From Hemerocallis citrina (lineage: Eukaryota > Streptophyta > Magnoliopsida > Asparagales > Asphodelaceae): a stretch of 64,000 nucleotides of DNA. Under the pieces are notes generated by a model, which saw only the letters and a program-made list of their open reading frames with translations, had not been told where the DNA came from and did no database searches. Shown in pieces: positions 1-12,300 of the stretch. Numbering within the stretch: position 1 is the stretch's first letter; every line of letters starts with the position of its first letter. The stretch is taken from positions 205,739,327 to 205,803,326 of the forward strand of contig CM030364.1 of the NCBI GenBank assembly GCA_017893485.1, in the 5' to 3' direction. The position numbers were made by a program, and so were the translations under genes.

Positions 1-591
1 GCTCCGGCCCCGACCTCAGGTCGGTTCGGTTTGGCTTGGCTTGGCTTGGCTTGGCTTGGTCTGTCTGGCTTAAATTTTTTTGCCCAGACAAAAACTCTTT
101 CCCTACTGAACTGAAAAGGCTTTTCAGATTCAGTAACTGGTACCCATTACTCTATAATAGCAGAGTAATGGCTCATGAGTTATGAATCTGAAGAGTCTCC
201 ATTACTCTGCTGTTACAGAGTAATGGCAATTGAACAGTCTCCAATTTTCCTCTATAAATCCAGACAGAGTCTTTTTGTACATGCAGAGAATTTTTCATTT
301 TGTTCTTCTTCTTCTTCTCCTCTGTGTCAGTGTCAACTGAGAGTACACCACAGACAACAGTTCGTTGAATCTCTGAAGCAAGGGTGCTGCGTTCTTCAGA
401 GAATGTACAATTGTATCCTGGGAAGCAATTTGCCGATAACCGTCACACTACGGGGCGAATTCTGCTTTAAGGGCAGAGATTATCAGTCTCGACTCTGTGC
501 AAATTCTTTAACTTATTGTTTTCTTCCCTGTATTTCATTTCTTCGCAATTTCTGTTGGGATTTTCTATTATTATATATTCAGGTTCTAACA
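1..591 (+). repeat. 5' LTR of copia element (left-truncated)
   Basis: Positions 1-591 match 5705-6345 almost base for base. The LTR opens in the window with a pentanucleotide run (GGCTT/GGTTC type). It then carries two hairpins (144-171 and 199-226), a TATA box TATAAAT at 253-259, and ends with GGTTCTAACA at 582-591. An open frame beginning at ATG 175 crosses the LTR end and is in phase with gag. Confidence 0.9.
253..259 (+). promoter_or_regulatory. TATA box of copia LTR
   Basis: TATAAAT lies about 340 bp before the LTR end, and the same motif is at 6005-6011 in the 3' LTR. It sits just downstream of two short hairpins. Position and sequence fit an LTR core promoter; no transcript evidence is available. 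Confidence 0.6.
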
Positions 592-711
592 ATCTTAAAG
601 CAGAATTTTTTCCTCACAGATTCTAACAGTTTTGTGAAGTCTATTTACAGGTGTTGTTCGGAAAAACAACTAACAGTTTCTATTTCAAACAATTTCAGAG
701 AAAATAAGAAC

Positions 712-3700
712 ATGGAGAACACACCAACTGACATTGCTAATGGGCTTCTCAGTACCGAAACACCGGTGACCCAAAATGAGACTGCACAATCGGTTGTGGC
801 ACATTCAGTCGTTCTGCCCACGCTCATAACCGTGGGAGAAAAACCGAAGAAGTTCAATGGAACTGGATTCAAAAAGTGGCAAGGGAAGATGCAGTTCTAC
901 CTGACCACATTGAAGCTGGACAGATTCCTCACTGAATCTGCCCCGATGCTGGCCCCAATGGATGCACACTCCGTTGCTGCAGTTGATGCGTGGACTCAGG
1001 GCGACTACCTCTGCAGGAACTACATCCTGAATGGCTTGGTAGACCCCCTGTACAACGTCTACTGTGTCTTCAAGACGTCCAAACTCCTACGGGGGTCCCT
1101 GGAAAAGAAGTATAAAACAGAAGACGCCGGGTCCAAGAAATTTGTTGTTGGCAAATTTCTGGAGTACAAGATGATTGACTCCAAAACTGTGGTGAGTCAA
1201 GTCCAGGAACTGCAGGTTATAATGCACGTCATTGCTGCAGAGAATATGACGTTGTGCGAACCATTCCAGGTTGCAGCGTTCATTGAAAAACTTCCACCTG
1301 GGTGGAAAGACTTCAAGAACTACCTCAAACACAAGCGAAAGGAGATGTCTCTTGAAGACCTAATTGTCAGGTTGCGGATCGAAGAAGAGAATCGCAAGGC
1401 TGACAGGTCCTATGGAAATCAGTCCATAGAAAAGGCCAATGTGGTGGAGCACGAACAGAAGGGCAAGAAGAGGAAGTTTCTGCCACAGGCCTCAAACAAA
1501 AAACCTCTTACAAAGAGGTTTGCTGGGAAATGCCACAAGTGTGGTAAGCTGGGGCACAAAATTTATGAGTGCCGCTGTAAGGACAGTAATCGTTCAGGAA
1601 CAGGACATGTAAAAAGGAATGAAAAGTCCCACGCACACATAGCTGAGAACTTGTCCACTGGTCTCTCTAACCTGGACCTCTGTGCTGTAGTATCAGAGGT
1701 AAATCTTGTAGGGAGCAATCCTCGTGAATAGTGGTACGATACTGGGGCCACCAAGCATATTTGCTCGGACAAGAAAATGTTCACCTCATACCAGAAGTGC
1801 AACAAAGATGAACAGCTGTTCATGGAAAACTCTTCCACCTCCAAAATTGAAGGAACAGGGAAGATAGTGCTGAAAAAGACTTCCGGCAAAGAGCTAACAC
1901 TCACAACTATGTTGCATGTTCCAGACATTAGAAAGAACTTGATATCAGGTTCTTTGCTAAGCAAGAATGTGTTTAAGGTTGTTCTTGTTTCTGATAATTT
2001 TGTATTGTCTAAGAATGGGGTATACTTAGGTAAAGGATATCTAAAGGATGGACTGTTCAAGTTTAATGTAATGACAGTCATCCCTAAAACTATTATTCAT
2101 GCTGTTCCCAAAGTTAATGAAATAACTCCTGTTGCCTATGTTGTTGAGTCTTCCTCTATTTGGTATGAAAGACTAGGCCATGTTAATGTAAATTCTATGC
2201 GTAGATTAATTAACATGAATTTGCTACCAAAATTTAAGGTAGATAACTCAGAAAAATGTGAAGTTTGCACGGAGGCCAAACTCACTAAAACTCCATCACG
2301 TTCTGTAGAAAGAAACACAGAAACTCTAGGTCGAATTCACACGGATCTATGTGACTTAAAATATGTGCAGACCAGAGGTGGCAAAAAGTACTTTGTGACT
2401 TTCATAGACGATTGCACAAAATTCTGTTATGTATATTTGTTACATAGCAAAAATGAGGCTTTGGATAAATTCAAAGAATATAAACTTGAGGTTGAGAATC
2501 AACTTGGCAAAACAATTAAAATCGTTAGAAGTGATAGAGGAGGAGAATATGATGCACCATTTAACATGTTCTGCTCGGAACATGGAATAGTTCATCGGAC
2601 AACTGCTCCCTACTCACCCGAATCAAACGGTACTGCCGAGCGCAAGAACCGAACTCTAAAGGAGATGATGAATGCCTTGTTGTTGAATTCTGGCTTATCC
2701 CAAAATATGTGGGGGGAAGCGTTGCTGACTGCCAACTACATTCTCAACAAAATATCTCACAAGAAAACCGGCAAGACACCATATGAACTGTGGAAAGGTA
2801 ACTTACCTTCGTATAAATACCTCAAAGTGTCGGGGTGTCTAGCAAAAGTGGCAGTACCTAACCCGAAACAGGTCACCATTGGACCTAAGACGATTAATTG
2901 CATATTCATAGGCTATGCACACAATAGTAGTGCATATCGGTTCTTGGTATACAAATCGGATATACCGGATATCCATATGAATACAATAATGGAATCAAGG
3001 AATGCTTCCTTCTTTGAACACGTGTTTCCGTGCAAGGATACTACGTACCCCAAACGTACACGTGAACAAGGAAATGTAAGCACTTCAGTTGATGAACCAA
3101 AACATGATACTGATGAGCCTAGACGAAGTAAACGGGCTAGAACATCCAAATCATTTGGTCCTGACTTTGTGACGGCCTTTCTGTTAGAGAATGAGCCCAG
3201 AACTTTCAAGGAAGCCATGTCTATGCATGATGCTCCTATGTGGAAGGAAGCAATCAAAAGTGAAATAGACTCCATTATGCAAAATCATACATGGGAGTTA
3301 GTCGACTTGCCTTCTGGATGTAAAGCTCTAGGATGCAAATGGATTTTCAAACAAAAATTGAAACCAGATGGTTCAATAGAGAAGCATAAGGCTAGACTTA
3401 TGGTACAAGGATTTATGCAAAAAGAAGGCCTAGATTTCTTCGATACATATTCCCCACTTACGAGAATAACATCCATAAGAATGTTGATAGCTATTGCAGC
3501 TCTACGTAACCTGAAAATATATCAAATAGATGTTAAAACTGCATTTCTAAATGGGAACATAGAAAAAGAAATATACATGAAACAACCTGAGGGTTACGTA
3601 GTTCCTGGACAGGAAAACAAGACGTGCAGGCTTTGTAAAATCACTGTACGGCCTGAAACAAGCTCCAAAGCAGTGGCATGCAAAATTTGACAATGTTATG

Positions 3701-4683
3701 ATGTCAAATGATTTCAAAATAAATAAATGCGATAAATGTATCTACATCAAAGATACTCCAAATGGATACATTCTGGTCTGTCTGTACGTAGACGACATGC
3801 TCATTATTGGAAGCAATAACGACATTATCAAACAAACTAAGAGCATGCTTAGTGGCAAGTTTGACATGAAAGATTTGGGAGTTGCAGATGTCATACTAGG
3901 AATCAAAGTTTCCAGGACATCTGAATGGATTACTTTGTCTCAAGCTCATTATGCTGAGAAAGTACTTGAAAGATTCAAGAATTACTCCAATGGGACAGCA
4001 AAAAGTCCCGTCGATGCAAGTCTTCACTTGTTCAAAAATACAGGCGAAAGCATATCATAACTGGAATATGCACGTGTAATTGGTAGTTTGATGTACCTAA
4101 TAAATTGTACAAGACCGGACCTAGCACATTCGGTAAATGTACTCAGCCGATACACGAGTAATCCAGGATGAAGTCACTGAAAAGAAATTACTAGAGTATT
4201 GAACTACTTGCGACATACTCAGAGTTATGCACTGCATTACACCAGATATCTAGCAGTACTGGAAGGCTACAGTGATGCCAACTGGATATCGGACTCTAAG
4301 AACTCAAAATCTACAAGTGGATATGTCTTCACACTTGGTGGTGCAGCTGTGTCATGGAAATCCTCTAAACAAACGTTATTAGCCAGATCCACCATGGAAT
4401 CTGAGTTTATTGCTTTAGACAAAGCGGCAGAGGAAGCAGAATGGCTTCACAACTTTTTAGAGGATATTCCTATGTGGGAAAACCAGTGCCTGCCTTATGT
4501 GTACACTGTGACAGCCAATCGGCTATAGCACGGACACTGAGTTGTATGTATAATGGTAAGTCTCATCATATCAGAAGGCCACACAAAACCATTAGACAAC
4601 TGCTCTCAAATGGAGTAATCTCTATAGAATATATAAAATCGGCCGACAACCTAGCGGATCCATTTACTAAAGGTCTGTCGTGA
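712..4683 (+). pseudogene. copia gag-pol polyprotein, broken
   Basis: Gag most likely starts at ATG 712 and ends with a CCHC zinc knuckle near 1530-1575 (CHKCGKLGHKIYEC). An in-frame TAG at 1729-1731 falls exactly between gag and protease; the next residues are the protease motif DTGATKH. Integrase follows at about 2160-2860, with the D, D, E residues visible in HTDLCD, SDRGGEY and NGTAERKN. RT runs from about 3290 to 4050 and contains YVDDML; RNase H runs from about 4200 to 4683. Breaks: a 1-nt insertion in the A-run near 3640 (ends the first pol frame at 3690), TAA at 4058, two TGA near 4169-4180, and a frameshift near 4480. The final TGA is at 4681-4683. The phase from 1 to 3690 is otherwise continuous, so decay is recent. 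The lineage within copia is not assigned. Confidence 0.92.
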
Positions 4684-5347
4684 GAGCAGGTTGTGAGATC
4701 ATCAAGAGGAATGGGTTTAAAGCCTATAACGAAAGAGGATACTTGATGGAAACCCTACCTAGGAATTGGAGATCCCAAGATCTAGGTTGAAAGGGACAAC
4801 TAAATCTTGTTGAATCGACAAAAGCACTGACAGATTAACATCTCATACCCACTCTTAGGATGATAAAACAAGTGCTGCCTGTAAATAGTTAGGATAAGCT
4901 TGGATTTTAATGATTCCCATAGCTTTGAAATAAAAGTGGGGTATAGCAGGATACTCTTTATGGGCAATCACCTTGTGATTGTGAAATGGGGCCATTTCTA
5001 GGAGAATGAAGAGAGGCTACATTCTCCAAGTTCACTCACGATTAACCAGGGATGTTCAAGGCCAAAATGAACACAACAAGAGAACTTAGTTCTGTGAGGA
5101 GATGAAACTGTGTGATAGTTATTGTCTAGGTTCACATCAACGCCCGGGTAGTTCAAGACATCATGATCACTACCTGGTCAAGTGAATCCGATAGCTAATT
5201 ACTAAGGGTGGTTCAAAGTTGAAAAATTACTACCATTCCTGATGCAGTGATTTTCCGATTGTACTCTCAGAGTCTTTCTGTCATGTTTTTTGTTTTTCTG
5301 TCGTGTCTGGATTACATAGTCTGGTAATTTCCATTCATGTAGGTGAA
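4684..5347 (+). other. copia 3' untranslated internal region
   Basis: No convincing ORF is present. The stretch lies between the RNase H stop and the 3' LTR. It contains purine-rich runs (for example AAAAGTGGGG near 4931) that could be polypurine tracts, but none directly abuts the LTR start I prefer, so the polypurine tract is unresolved. Confidence 0.5.
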
Positions 5348-6345
5348 TGTTAGAATTAATTTTTTTCAGTTTTTCAGGCCGGATTCTGGTAGGCTCCGGC
5401 CACCGGCGGTGCCGGAAAATGAGTGGATTGCGATCCTCTCGACGATTACTATTCCGTAGTATACTCACTTGCCAAAAACGAATTCCGTATGAATGAGAAA
5501 TGTTGATCCAAAGTTGGGTACTTGAAAGGTACTAACTTGGCAACTTGGAGAAAATGGATAGTCCCATATCGAAAATTGGAAAAGATTTTTTCTAGTATAT
5601 ATACTAGAAAACTGGACTAAAGGGCGTGGCCCGGGGGTTCCTACTAACGTGTAGTGGAGAAAGGACTTAGCCAAAATGACAAACACATGTGCGCGCGCGC
5701 GGCCCGGCTCCGGCCCCGGCCCCGGCCTAGGCTTCAGCTTCGGCTTCGGCTCGGCTCGGCTCGGCTCGGTTTGGTTCGGTTCGGTTCGGTTCGGCTTGGC
5801 TTGGCTTGGTCTGTTCTGGCTTAAATTTTTTTTGCCCAGATAAAAACTCTTCCCCTACTGATCTGAAAAGGCTTTTCAGATTCAGTAACTGGTACCCATT
5901 ACTCTGTAACAGCAGAGTAATGGCTCACCAGTTATGAATCTGAAGAGTCTCCATTACTCTGCTGTTACAAAGTAATGGCATCTGAACAGTCTCCAATTTT
6001 CCTCTATAAATCCAGACAGAGTCTTTTATACAGGCAGAGAATTTTTCATTTTGTTCTTCTTCTTCTTCTCCTCCTCTGTGTCAGTGTCAACTGAGAGTAC
6101 ACTATAGGCAACAGTTCGCTGAATCTCTGAAGCAAGGGTGTTGCGTTCTTCAGAGAAGGTACAGTTGTATCCTGGGAAGCAATTTTCCGGTAACCGTCAC
6201 ACTACGGGGCGAATTCTGCTTTAAGGACATAGATTATTAGTCTCGATTCTGTGCAAATTCTTTAACTTATTGTTTTCTTCCCTATATTTCATTTCTTCGC
6301 AATTTATGTTGGGATTTTCTATTATTATATATTCAGGTTCTAACA
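5348..6345 (+). repeat. 3' LTR of copia element
   Basis: The right end (6345) is well set by comparison with the 5' LTR. The left end is inferred from the perfect terminal inverted repeat TGTTAGAA/TTCTAACA, giving 998 bp. An alternative start is TGTTGATCC at 5501, preceded by purine-rich GAATGAGAAA. The 5' copy cannot arbitrate because it begins before the window. The two LTRs differ by scattered substitutions and small indels, including longer GGCTC/GGTTC runs at 5745-5815. Confidence 0.75.
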
Positions 6346-7354
6346 AAATCTTCATATGCCTTTGTCCCATAGTCCATGTTGTATGTTCTACAACCCAAAA
6401 ATGGGTATGTACACAAGTCCATATGCATATGTGTATGAGTGCAATGTCAAGTCCTACAACCCAAAATGGGTGTATGCACAATCCTCCATATGCTTGGTTC
6501 ATTAGTCCAAAATAATAACAACAAGAACAACAATTACAACCATCAAAAGTTCAATCTTTATGTTCTCCATTTATTAGTTCTACCCATTACTTTCATTCAT
6601 GCGGTTCTTTCTTTGTCCATACAAATGTTAGCTCAAGTTGCTAACATAACAACATAACAAAACAAAAAAAAACAACACAACAATACCCAAACAGAACAAG
6701 AACAACATAAAACAAAAGAAACAACACACACATAAACTTGGAGAAACCCCCACCTTAAATTCCTTTGAAGGAAGGACCTGCCTAGCACTCCTTCTCCTTC
6801 CTCCTAAGCTCTTAGGAACTCTATGGAAAACCTACAAGTAAAAACTGTCCTATTAGTGCTTTGTTCTCTCTTTCTTTTCCTTTCTTTCTTTTTTTTGTCT
6901 TTGTAAAATGAGACAAGAGTGAAGGGAGGAGGTATTCATAGGATGGAGAGAAGGTGGAGAGTGCTAAATCACCAAGGCAATTTTGCAGAAACCTCCTTCC
7001 CTAAAAAAAGTGAAGGCGATACCTAGGTGAGGTGGAGGTATGGTGAAACATGGTGAGGTGGAGGAGAGAGATCTTCTAGAAGTGAACTCTCCTAAACACT
7101 TATGCACACTTAATCCTAGGTTTAATCCCTTCATCAAAACTTAAACTATCTAATTAGGTTTGTCATGACAAAAGAGAACTATTTTATCCAAAAATACATA
7201 CCACACAATTTGCACAATGTACTAATTTGGTACAATACACATGTGTAAGTATATATATATACTGAAAATCTTTGCATAATCCGTATAAAAATAATTTAAT
7301 TTCGAAAATAATAATAAAATAAATTTATACAATGTAATATCCGTCCGGGATATT
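6346..7354 (-). repeat. Tekay-like LTR remnant, read on minus strand
   Basis: This AT-rich stretch ends with TCCGTCCGGGATATTACA, and the same ending closes the long LTR at 63286. The block near 6740-6830 (gene-like CCCCCACCTTA... start) is homologous to 61630-61710, and 7190-7354 is homologous to 63125-63286. Read on the minus strand, the end is TGTAATATCCCGG, the usual start style of Tekay/Del-type LTRs. The copia element above is inserted in it. No gene is seen. Confidence 0.65.
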
Positions 7355-9241
7355 ACAGAATTAAACATCAACACTTTGAGGTTCATCATTCGAAATTTAT
7401 TATTAAAAAATTCATCACTTTCCTGTTTACCACAAATCAATTCTTATCCCCTTAATTATACACATTGTATATCAAAGCATATCTATCACAAGAATATAAC
7501 TCTTAATCTCCAAAATATATTTAAAACAATGAGCAATATTTTTATTATTCTCATAATATTTTTTATAATTATTTATATAATTTTTTGATTGTTTAAATTC
7601 CCAAAAAACATAAATGAACAAAAAAAAAATTAAAAGGCTCAACCCGCGACCTCGACCCCGCCTTGCGCCACGTGGCGAACCCAGGCGCTGAGCGCACCCT
7701 GCTAGTCACTTGAGCCAAGTGCTCTGTTGATTAATAAGGGGTTATAATTCTTAAGTACTTATTCTTCGAAAATTCTCATTTTTCACACTTTCAACTATTT
7801 CGACTTTCCATTTTCTTCTCAAAATTTATATTGTAAAAAAATTATTTCTAAGCTTTAGAATTCCTCCCTTACTGGATTTAATTATATTTAAGAGGATTTA
7901 TACCCATTTTTACACATATTCATTTTCTAAAGTGTGTAAACATGAAATTTGATTTAGAACAACTATTTATTTTCTTCAAAAATAATATAAATTTTGTATT
8001 TATGTACCACCAAAAATTAATAACTTTACTGATTTTATCTTCTTTAATGAGAATTTAACTCTCTTTTCCCAAATTAGTCATTTTCCTCTTATAAGAGATT
8101 TACATATCGATGCAACTATGCAAATTTTGTCCAACATACGTTTAGTGTGATTTTTCATCAGTCAACCATACCCATTTCTTCTCCCTATTCATTCCTAATT
8201 CATCTTTGCTATATATCATATTTCATATTCATATTTGTCTAATTTTGTACAAGATGACTTTCATGCAACACAAAAAAAATCATTCTTTTTCAATTGCCTA
8301 ACACTTGCATTTAATTATCCCTTTCCCCCATTCTAATCATCATGCACATCATATACTTTAATTTAACACACAATGCATCTCATAATTTCCTATGAATAAC
8401 AAATTTCATCATTTCAACATGTATCAAAATTTCATTAGCAAGAATCATTAAACTTAGCTATAATTTACCACATATCACCTAAACATGATTTCTAAGCTAA
8501 TTAGAAAACAAACAAGACACCCACCTCTTTTTGTTGCACAAAATGAAAATCTCCTAAAGGAAAGCTCCTAGCTCCACTCCAACGGCCTAGCATTTCTCCT
8601 CCTAGCAAAAGCAAGCTCCAAGCCTCCAAAGATGCAAGACCGAAATCTCTCTAGCTCTCTTTCTTTTCTCTCTTTTAATTTCTTTACTTTTGGTGCAAAT
8701 AACATACAATAGGAGGGGGGGGGGGTGTTATATAGGAAATTTGTGTGGCTAGGATTAACTCCACTACCCAAATAACTACCCATAAACTGACCCCACTCTC
8801 CACTCTCCCATTTCCCTTATAATTGGTCGGCCTATCCTTGTGCATGCACAAATACACACGTGCACGTGTAGTACACATGCACACTCTTCTCATTTTTTTA
8901 ATATTTTGTTAATTTGTTAGTAACTACTAGTTTGTTACAAAACAAGTGTAAAAAGTGTACTAACTAAATGTATGTTTTATTAGCGGGCTTCTCTTTGAGC
9001 TCTTATTATTATTCTTTTTTTATTTATTTTATTCCTATTGGATCTAAATTAGTCTTTTAGGCCAATGGGCTTCTAATTTAGATAAAAAGAAAAAAATAAA
9101 TGAGACAAAAGAGAATAAAAGAAACTTTTGCATAATTTAATAAATTTTTTAGAACAAAGTGAGATAAAATTGCACGTGCATTTCACGTGCAAAAAATGAA
9201 AAATGTAATTTTATTTTAAAAATTTACTACGTGATGTTACA
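7355..9241 (-). repeat. Tekay-like LTR fragment, minus orientation
   Basis: On the minus strand the LTR begins TGTAACATCACG at 9241. It carries a GTGCAC/CACGTG-rich block near 8840-8880, a TATA-like TATATAA near 8730, and a tRNA-like segment near 7640-7735. The same order occurs at 32870-34252 and 57589-60920, so these are members of one LTR superfamily. Directly outside the LTR lies the purine tract of its parent element (AAGGAGGGAGTGT on minus, 9242-9254). The left end abuts the remnant ending at 7354. No ORF of interest. Confidence 0.7.
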
Positions 9242-9344
9242 ACACTCCCTCCTTAGAATAGTTCCGTCATCGGAACTACATTTAAGGAGTGAGAAAACAA
9301 AGAAAGAAATTTTTTTTTACAAATTTTTAATTGAAAAGCTCAGG
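9242..9344 (-). other. Internal-end fragment of Tekay-like element with polypurine tract
   Basis: Read on minus, this holds CCGATGACGGAACTATTC and then AAGGAGGGAGTGT directly before the LTR start. That is the typical 3' end of Tekay/Del internal regions. It is cut off at about 9340, where the Tat element begins. Confidence 0.6.
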
Positions 9345-9375
9345 GTGATCTCTCATCATTTTCTCCTCTGGGCAG

Positions 9376-12300
9376 TTGGCCAAATTTGTGAAGGCAAATG
9401 ATCGCGTGGATCGCACCACTCCTCCGCCTCGGGGGGCTAGCAAGCGCTCCGAGCGACGCGATCAAACCCCCGAGTTCGAGGAAGAACGGGTTCTGCACCT
9501 TATTCGTCGGGGCCCAATGGGGGGCTGTTCCAACTCCTCTCGGAAGGCCTTCGTCCGAGAGGTCAACTCAGTTCACAGCGCCCCTCCCCCCAAAGGCCTC
9601 GGCGTCCCAGTGACTTTCTCCGATGAAGACCTCAAGGGGGTCCGAACTCCCCACTGCGACGCACTTGTCATCGACCTTCGCATGGCGCACTTCAAAGTGC
9701 AGAGGGTCCTGGTAGACAACGGGAGATCGATGAACATCCTTTTCCTCTCGGCCTTCCGAGGGCTGCAGCTGTCCCGGGACCGCCTCAAACCGGCCGGCTA
9801 CATGCTCCACGGGTTCACGGGGTACCAGTAATTGTCGAAGGGGTTATCACCCTGGACGTAACTGCTGGGAAGACCCCTACCACCCGAACTGAGCCGATGG
9901 ACTTTATGGTCATCGATGTCCCCACTGCATACAATGTCATCTTAGGCCGACATGACCTAGCTGCCCTGGAAGTTGTTCCTTCGGCGTACCACCTTAAAAT
10001 GAAGTTCCCCACCCGGTCGGGAGTGGGAGAAGTCAGGGGCAGCCAAGAGACGGCTCGGAAGTGCTATATGACTTCCACCGGGGGTCCGGTGCTCTCCCTC
10101 GAGACTCTAGAAATCCCCGAGCCGAATGTCCGACCCACGTCCGAGCCGGCGGACGAATTGGAAGAAGTACTCTTCTCGGACGAGGACCCGAGTCGAAAGT
10201 TCCACATCAGCAAGTCCTTGCCAACTGCCCTATGCTCCGACTAGGTGCAGTGCATCCGGGAGAACCGCGATCTATTTGCTTGGTCCGCCGCGGATATGCC
10301 CGAGATTTCCGAGGACCTTCTAGTGCACCGCCTCAGCGTCGAACCAGGGTGCAGACCAGTTCAGCAGAAGAGGCGTAAGTTCGCCCCCGAGCGACAACAA
10401 GCCATCAAGGAAGAGGTGGACAAGCTCTTAAAAGCTCGGTTCATATAGGACGTGAACTATCCCGAGTGGCTCTCCAATGTCGTCATGGTTAAGAAGTCCA
10501 ATGGTTCATAGAGGATATGCATCGACTTCACCGACCTGAATAAGGCGTGTCCGAAGGATCCGTTCCCTCTCCCAAATATCAACACCCTAATCGATGCCAC
10601 CTCGAGCCATGAGCTCCTCAACTTCATGGATGCCTTCTCCGGCTATAATCAGATCCGAATGTTCCTCCCGGACATTCCGAAGACTTCCTTCATTACTGAC
10701 CAAGGCCTCTACTGTTATAGAGTTATGCCGTTCGGACTGAAGAACGCTGGAGCCACCTACCAGCGCCTCGTCAACAAGGTCTTCCAAAGCCAGATAGGCC
10801 GCAACATGGAAGTATACGTCGACGACATGCTCATGAAGAGCATCCGAGGTACCGACCACGTGGCCGACCTCCAGGAGGCATTCGGCGTATTAAGAAGGCA
10901 CAACCTGAGGCTTAATCCGAACAAGTGTGCGTTCGGGATCTCGTCGGGAAAGTTCCTCGGCTTCATGGTAAGCCAGCGAGGGATCAAAGCAAATCCCGAG
11001 AAAATCAAGGCCATACTGGACATGGCCCCGCCCCGGAACGTCAAGGAAGTGCAGAAGCTTACGGGTCGCCTTGCCGCTATTGGCCGGTTCCTTTCGAAGT
11101 CTGGCGAAAAGTGCCTCCCCTTCTTCAAGGCTCTCAGGGGGGCTAAGGGTTTCGAATGGGGCCAACCACAGCAGGAGTCGTTCGACCAACTAAAGGCCTA
11201 CTTGGCAAACCCTCCCCTGCTCAGCAAATCCGTTCCAGGGGAAACCCTCTTCATCTACTTAGCTGCTTCCGAGCAGACCCTAAGTGCTATTTTGGTGAGG
11301 GAAGAAAACTGGACTCAGAGGCCCATCTACTATGTGAGCAAGGTGCTTCGGGACGCCGAGCTCCGCTACCCGAAGGTGGAAAAGATGGCCTACGCCCTGG
11401 TTATAGCGGCAAGGAAGCTCCGCCCATACTTTCAGTCCCACTCGGCTGTGGTCCTCACCGACCAACCGCTGAAGCAGATCCTCCACAAGCCCGAAATCTC
11501 AGGTCGGCTTATGAAGTGGTCCATAGAGCTGAGCCAACACGACATCTCGTACCAGCCTCAGACTGTGATCAAAGCTCAGGCCCTCGCCGACTTCATCGTC
11601 GAGTCCACCATTCCCGAGGTCAGCCATGTCCCGAACGGACCCCCCATTTGGACGGTTTTCGTGGACGGATCCTCCTGCAACGAGGGTAGCGGCGCCGGTA
11701 TCATCCTGAACGGCCCTGATGACTTCGTCCTCCAGTATGCCCTCCGCATGAATTTCAAAGCCTCAAACAACGAGGCGGAGTATGAGGCACTAATCGCGGG
11801 CCTCGGTCTTGCCCGAAGTGCCGGGGCACAGCGCCTCCGAATCCATAATGACTCTCAGCTGGTTGTGAACCAAGTCTTGGGCGAGTACGAGGCGCGAGAC
11901 GAACGGACCCTCATGAGCCAGTTCGAAGAGGCACTCATCCAACGAGTCCCTCGAGAAGAGAATTCGCAAGCCGACACCCTCTCCAAGTTGGCCTCCTCCT
12001 CCCTCCAAGGTCTCGAGCAGACCGTCTTAATCGAGGTCCTCTTAAAACCGAGCATAGAAGACGAAGCCCTCGACTCAGTGGAGTCATTGCCAGTCCTACT
12101 ACAAGATAATTGGATGAAATCCTTAGTAGAATTCCTAAGGGACGGACTCCTCCCCGAGGACCCGAAGGAAGCATGCCGAGTAAGAACCAGGGCCGAGCGG
12201 TACATCCTGATCGAGGAAATCTTATACAAGCGCTCCTTCTCGCAGATTGATGGCCGACCGTACTAGAGGTGCCTTTCCCCGGAACAGGCCAACTATGCCT

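Larger units (their letters stand above)
1..6345 (+). mobile_element. Ty1/copia LTR retrotransposon, 5' end cut by window
   Basis: Two copies of the same LTR (1-591 and 5348-6345) flank a coding region in copia order: gag, protease, integrase, reverse transcriptase, RNase H. The order integrase before RT is diagnostic of Ty1/copia. The 5' LTR starts before the window, so its target-site duplication cannot be checked; AAATC follows the 3' LTR. The left LTR ends at 591, where identity with the right copy stops after GGTTCTAACA. I find no primer-binding site matching initiator tRNA-Met just after 591. The coding region carries several stops and frameshifts, so the copy cannot act autonomously. 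Confidence 0.93.

Noticed and set aside
9376..9831. Intact gag ORF of the Tat element
   Set aside because: It starts within the gag tail and runs into protease; the ATG is internal and the frame shifts near 9820.
10757..11189. Minus-strand ORFs inside Tat RT
   Set aside because: Mirror frames of GC-rich RT codons, with no family resemblance.
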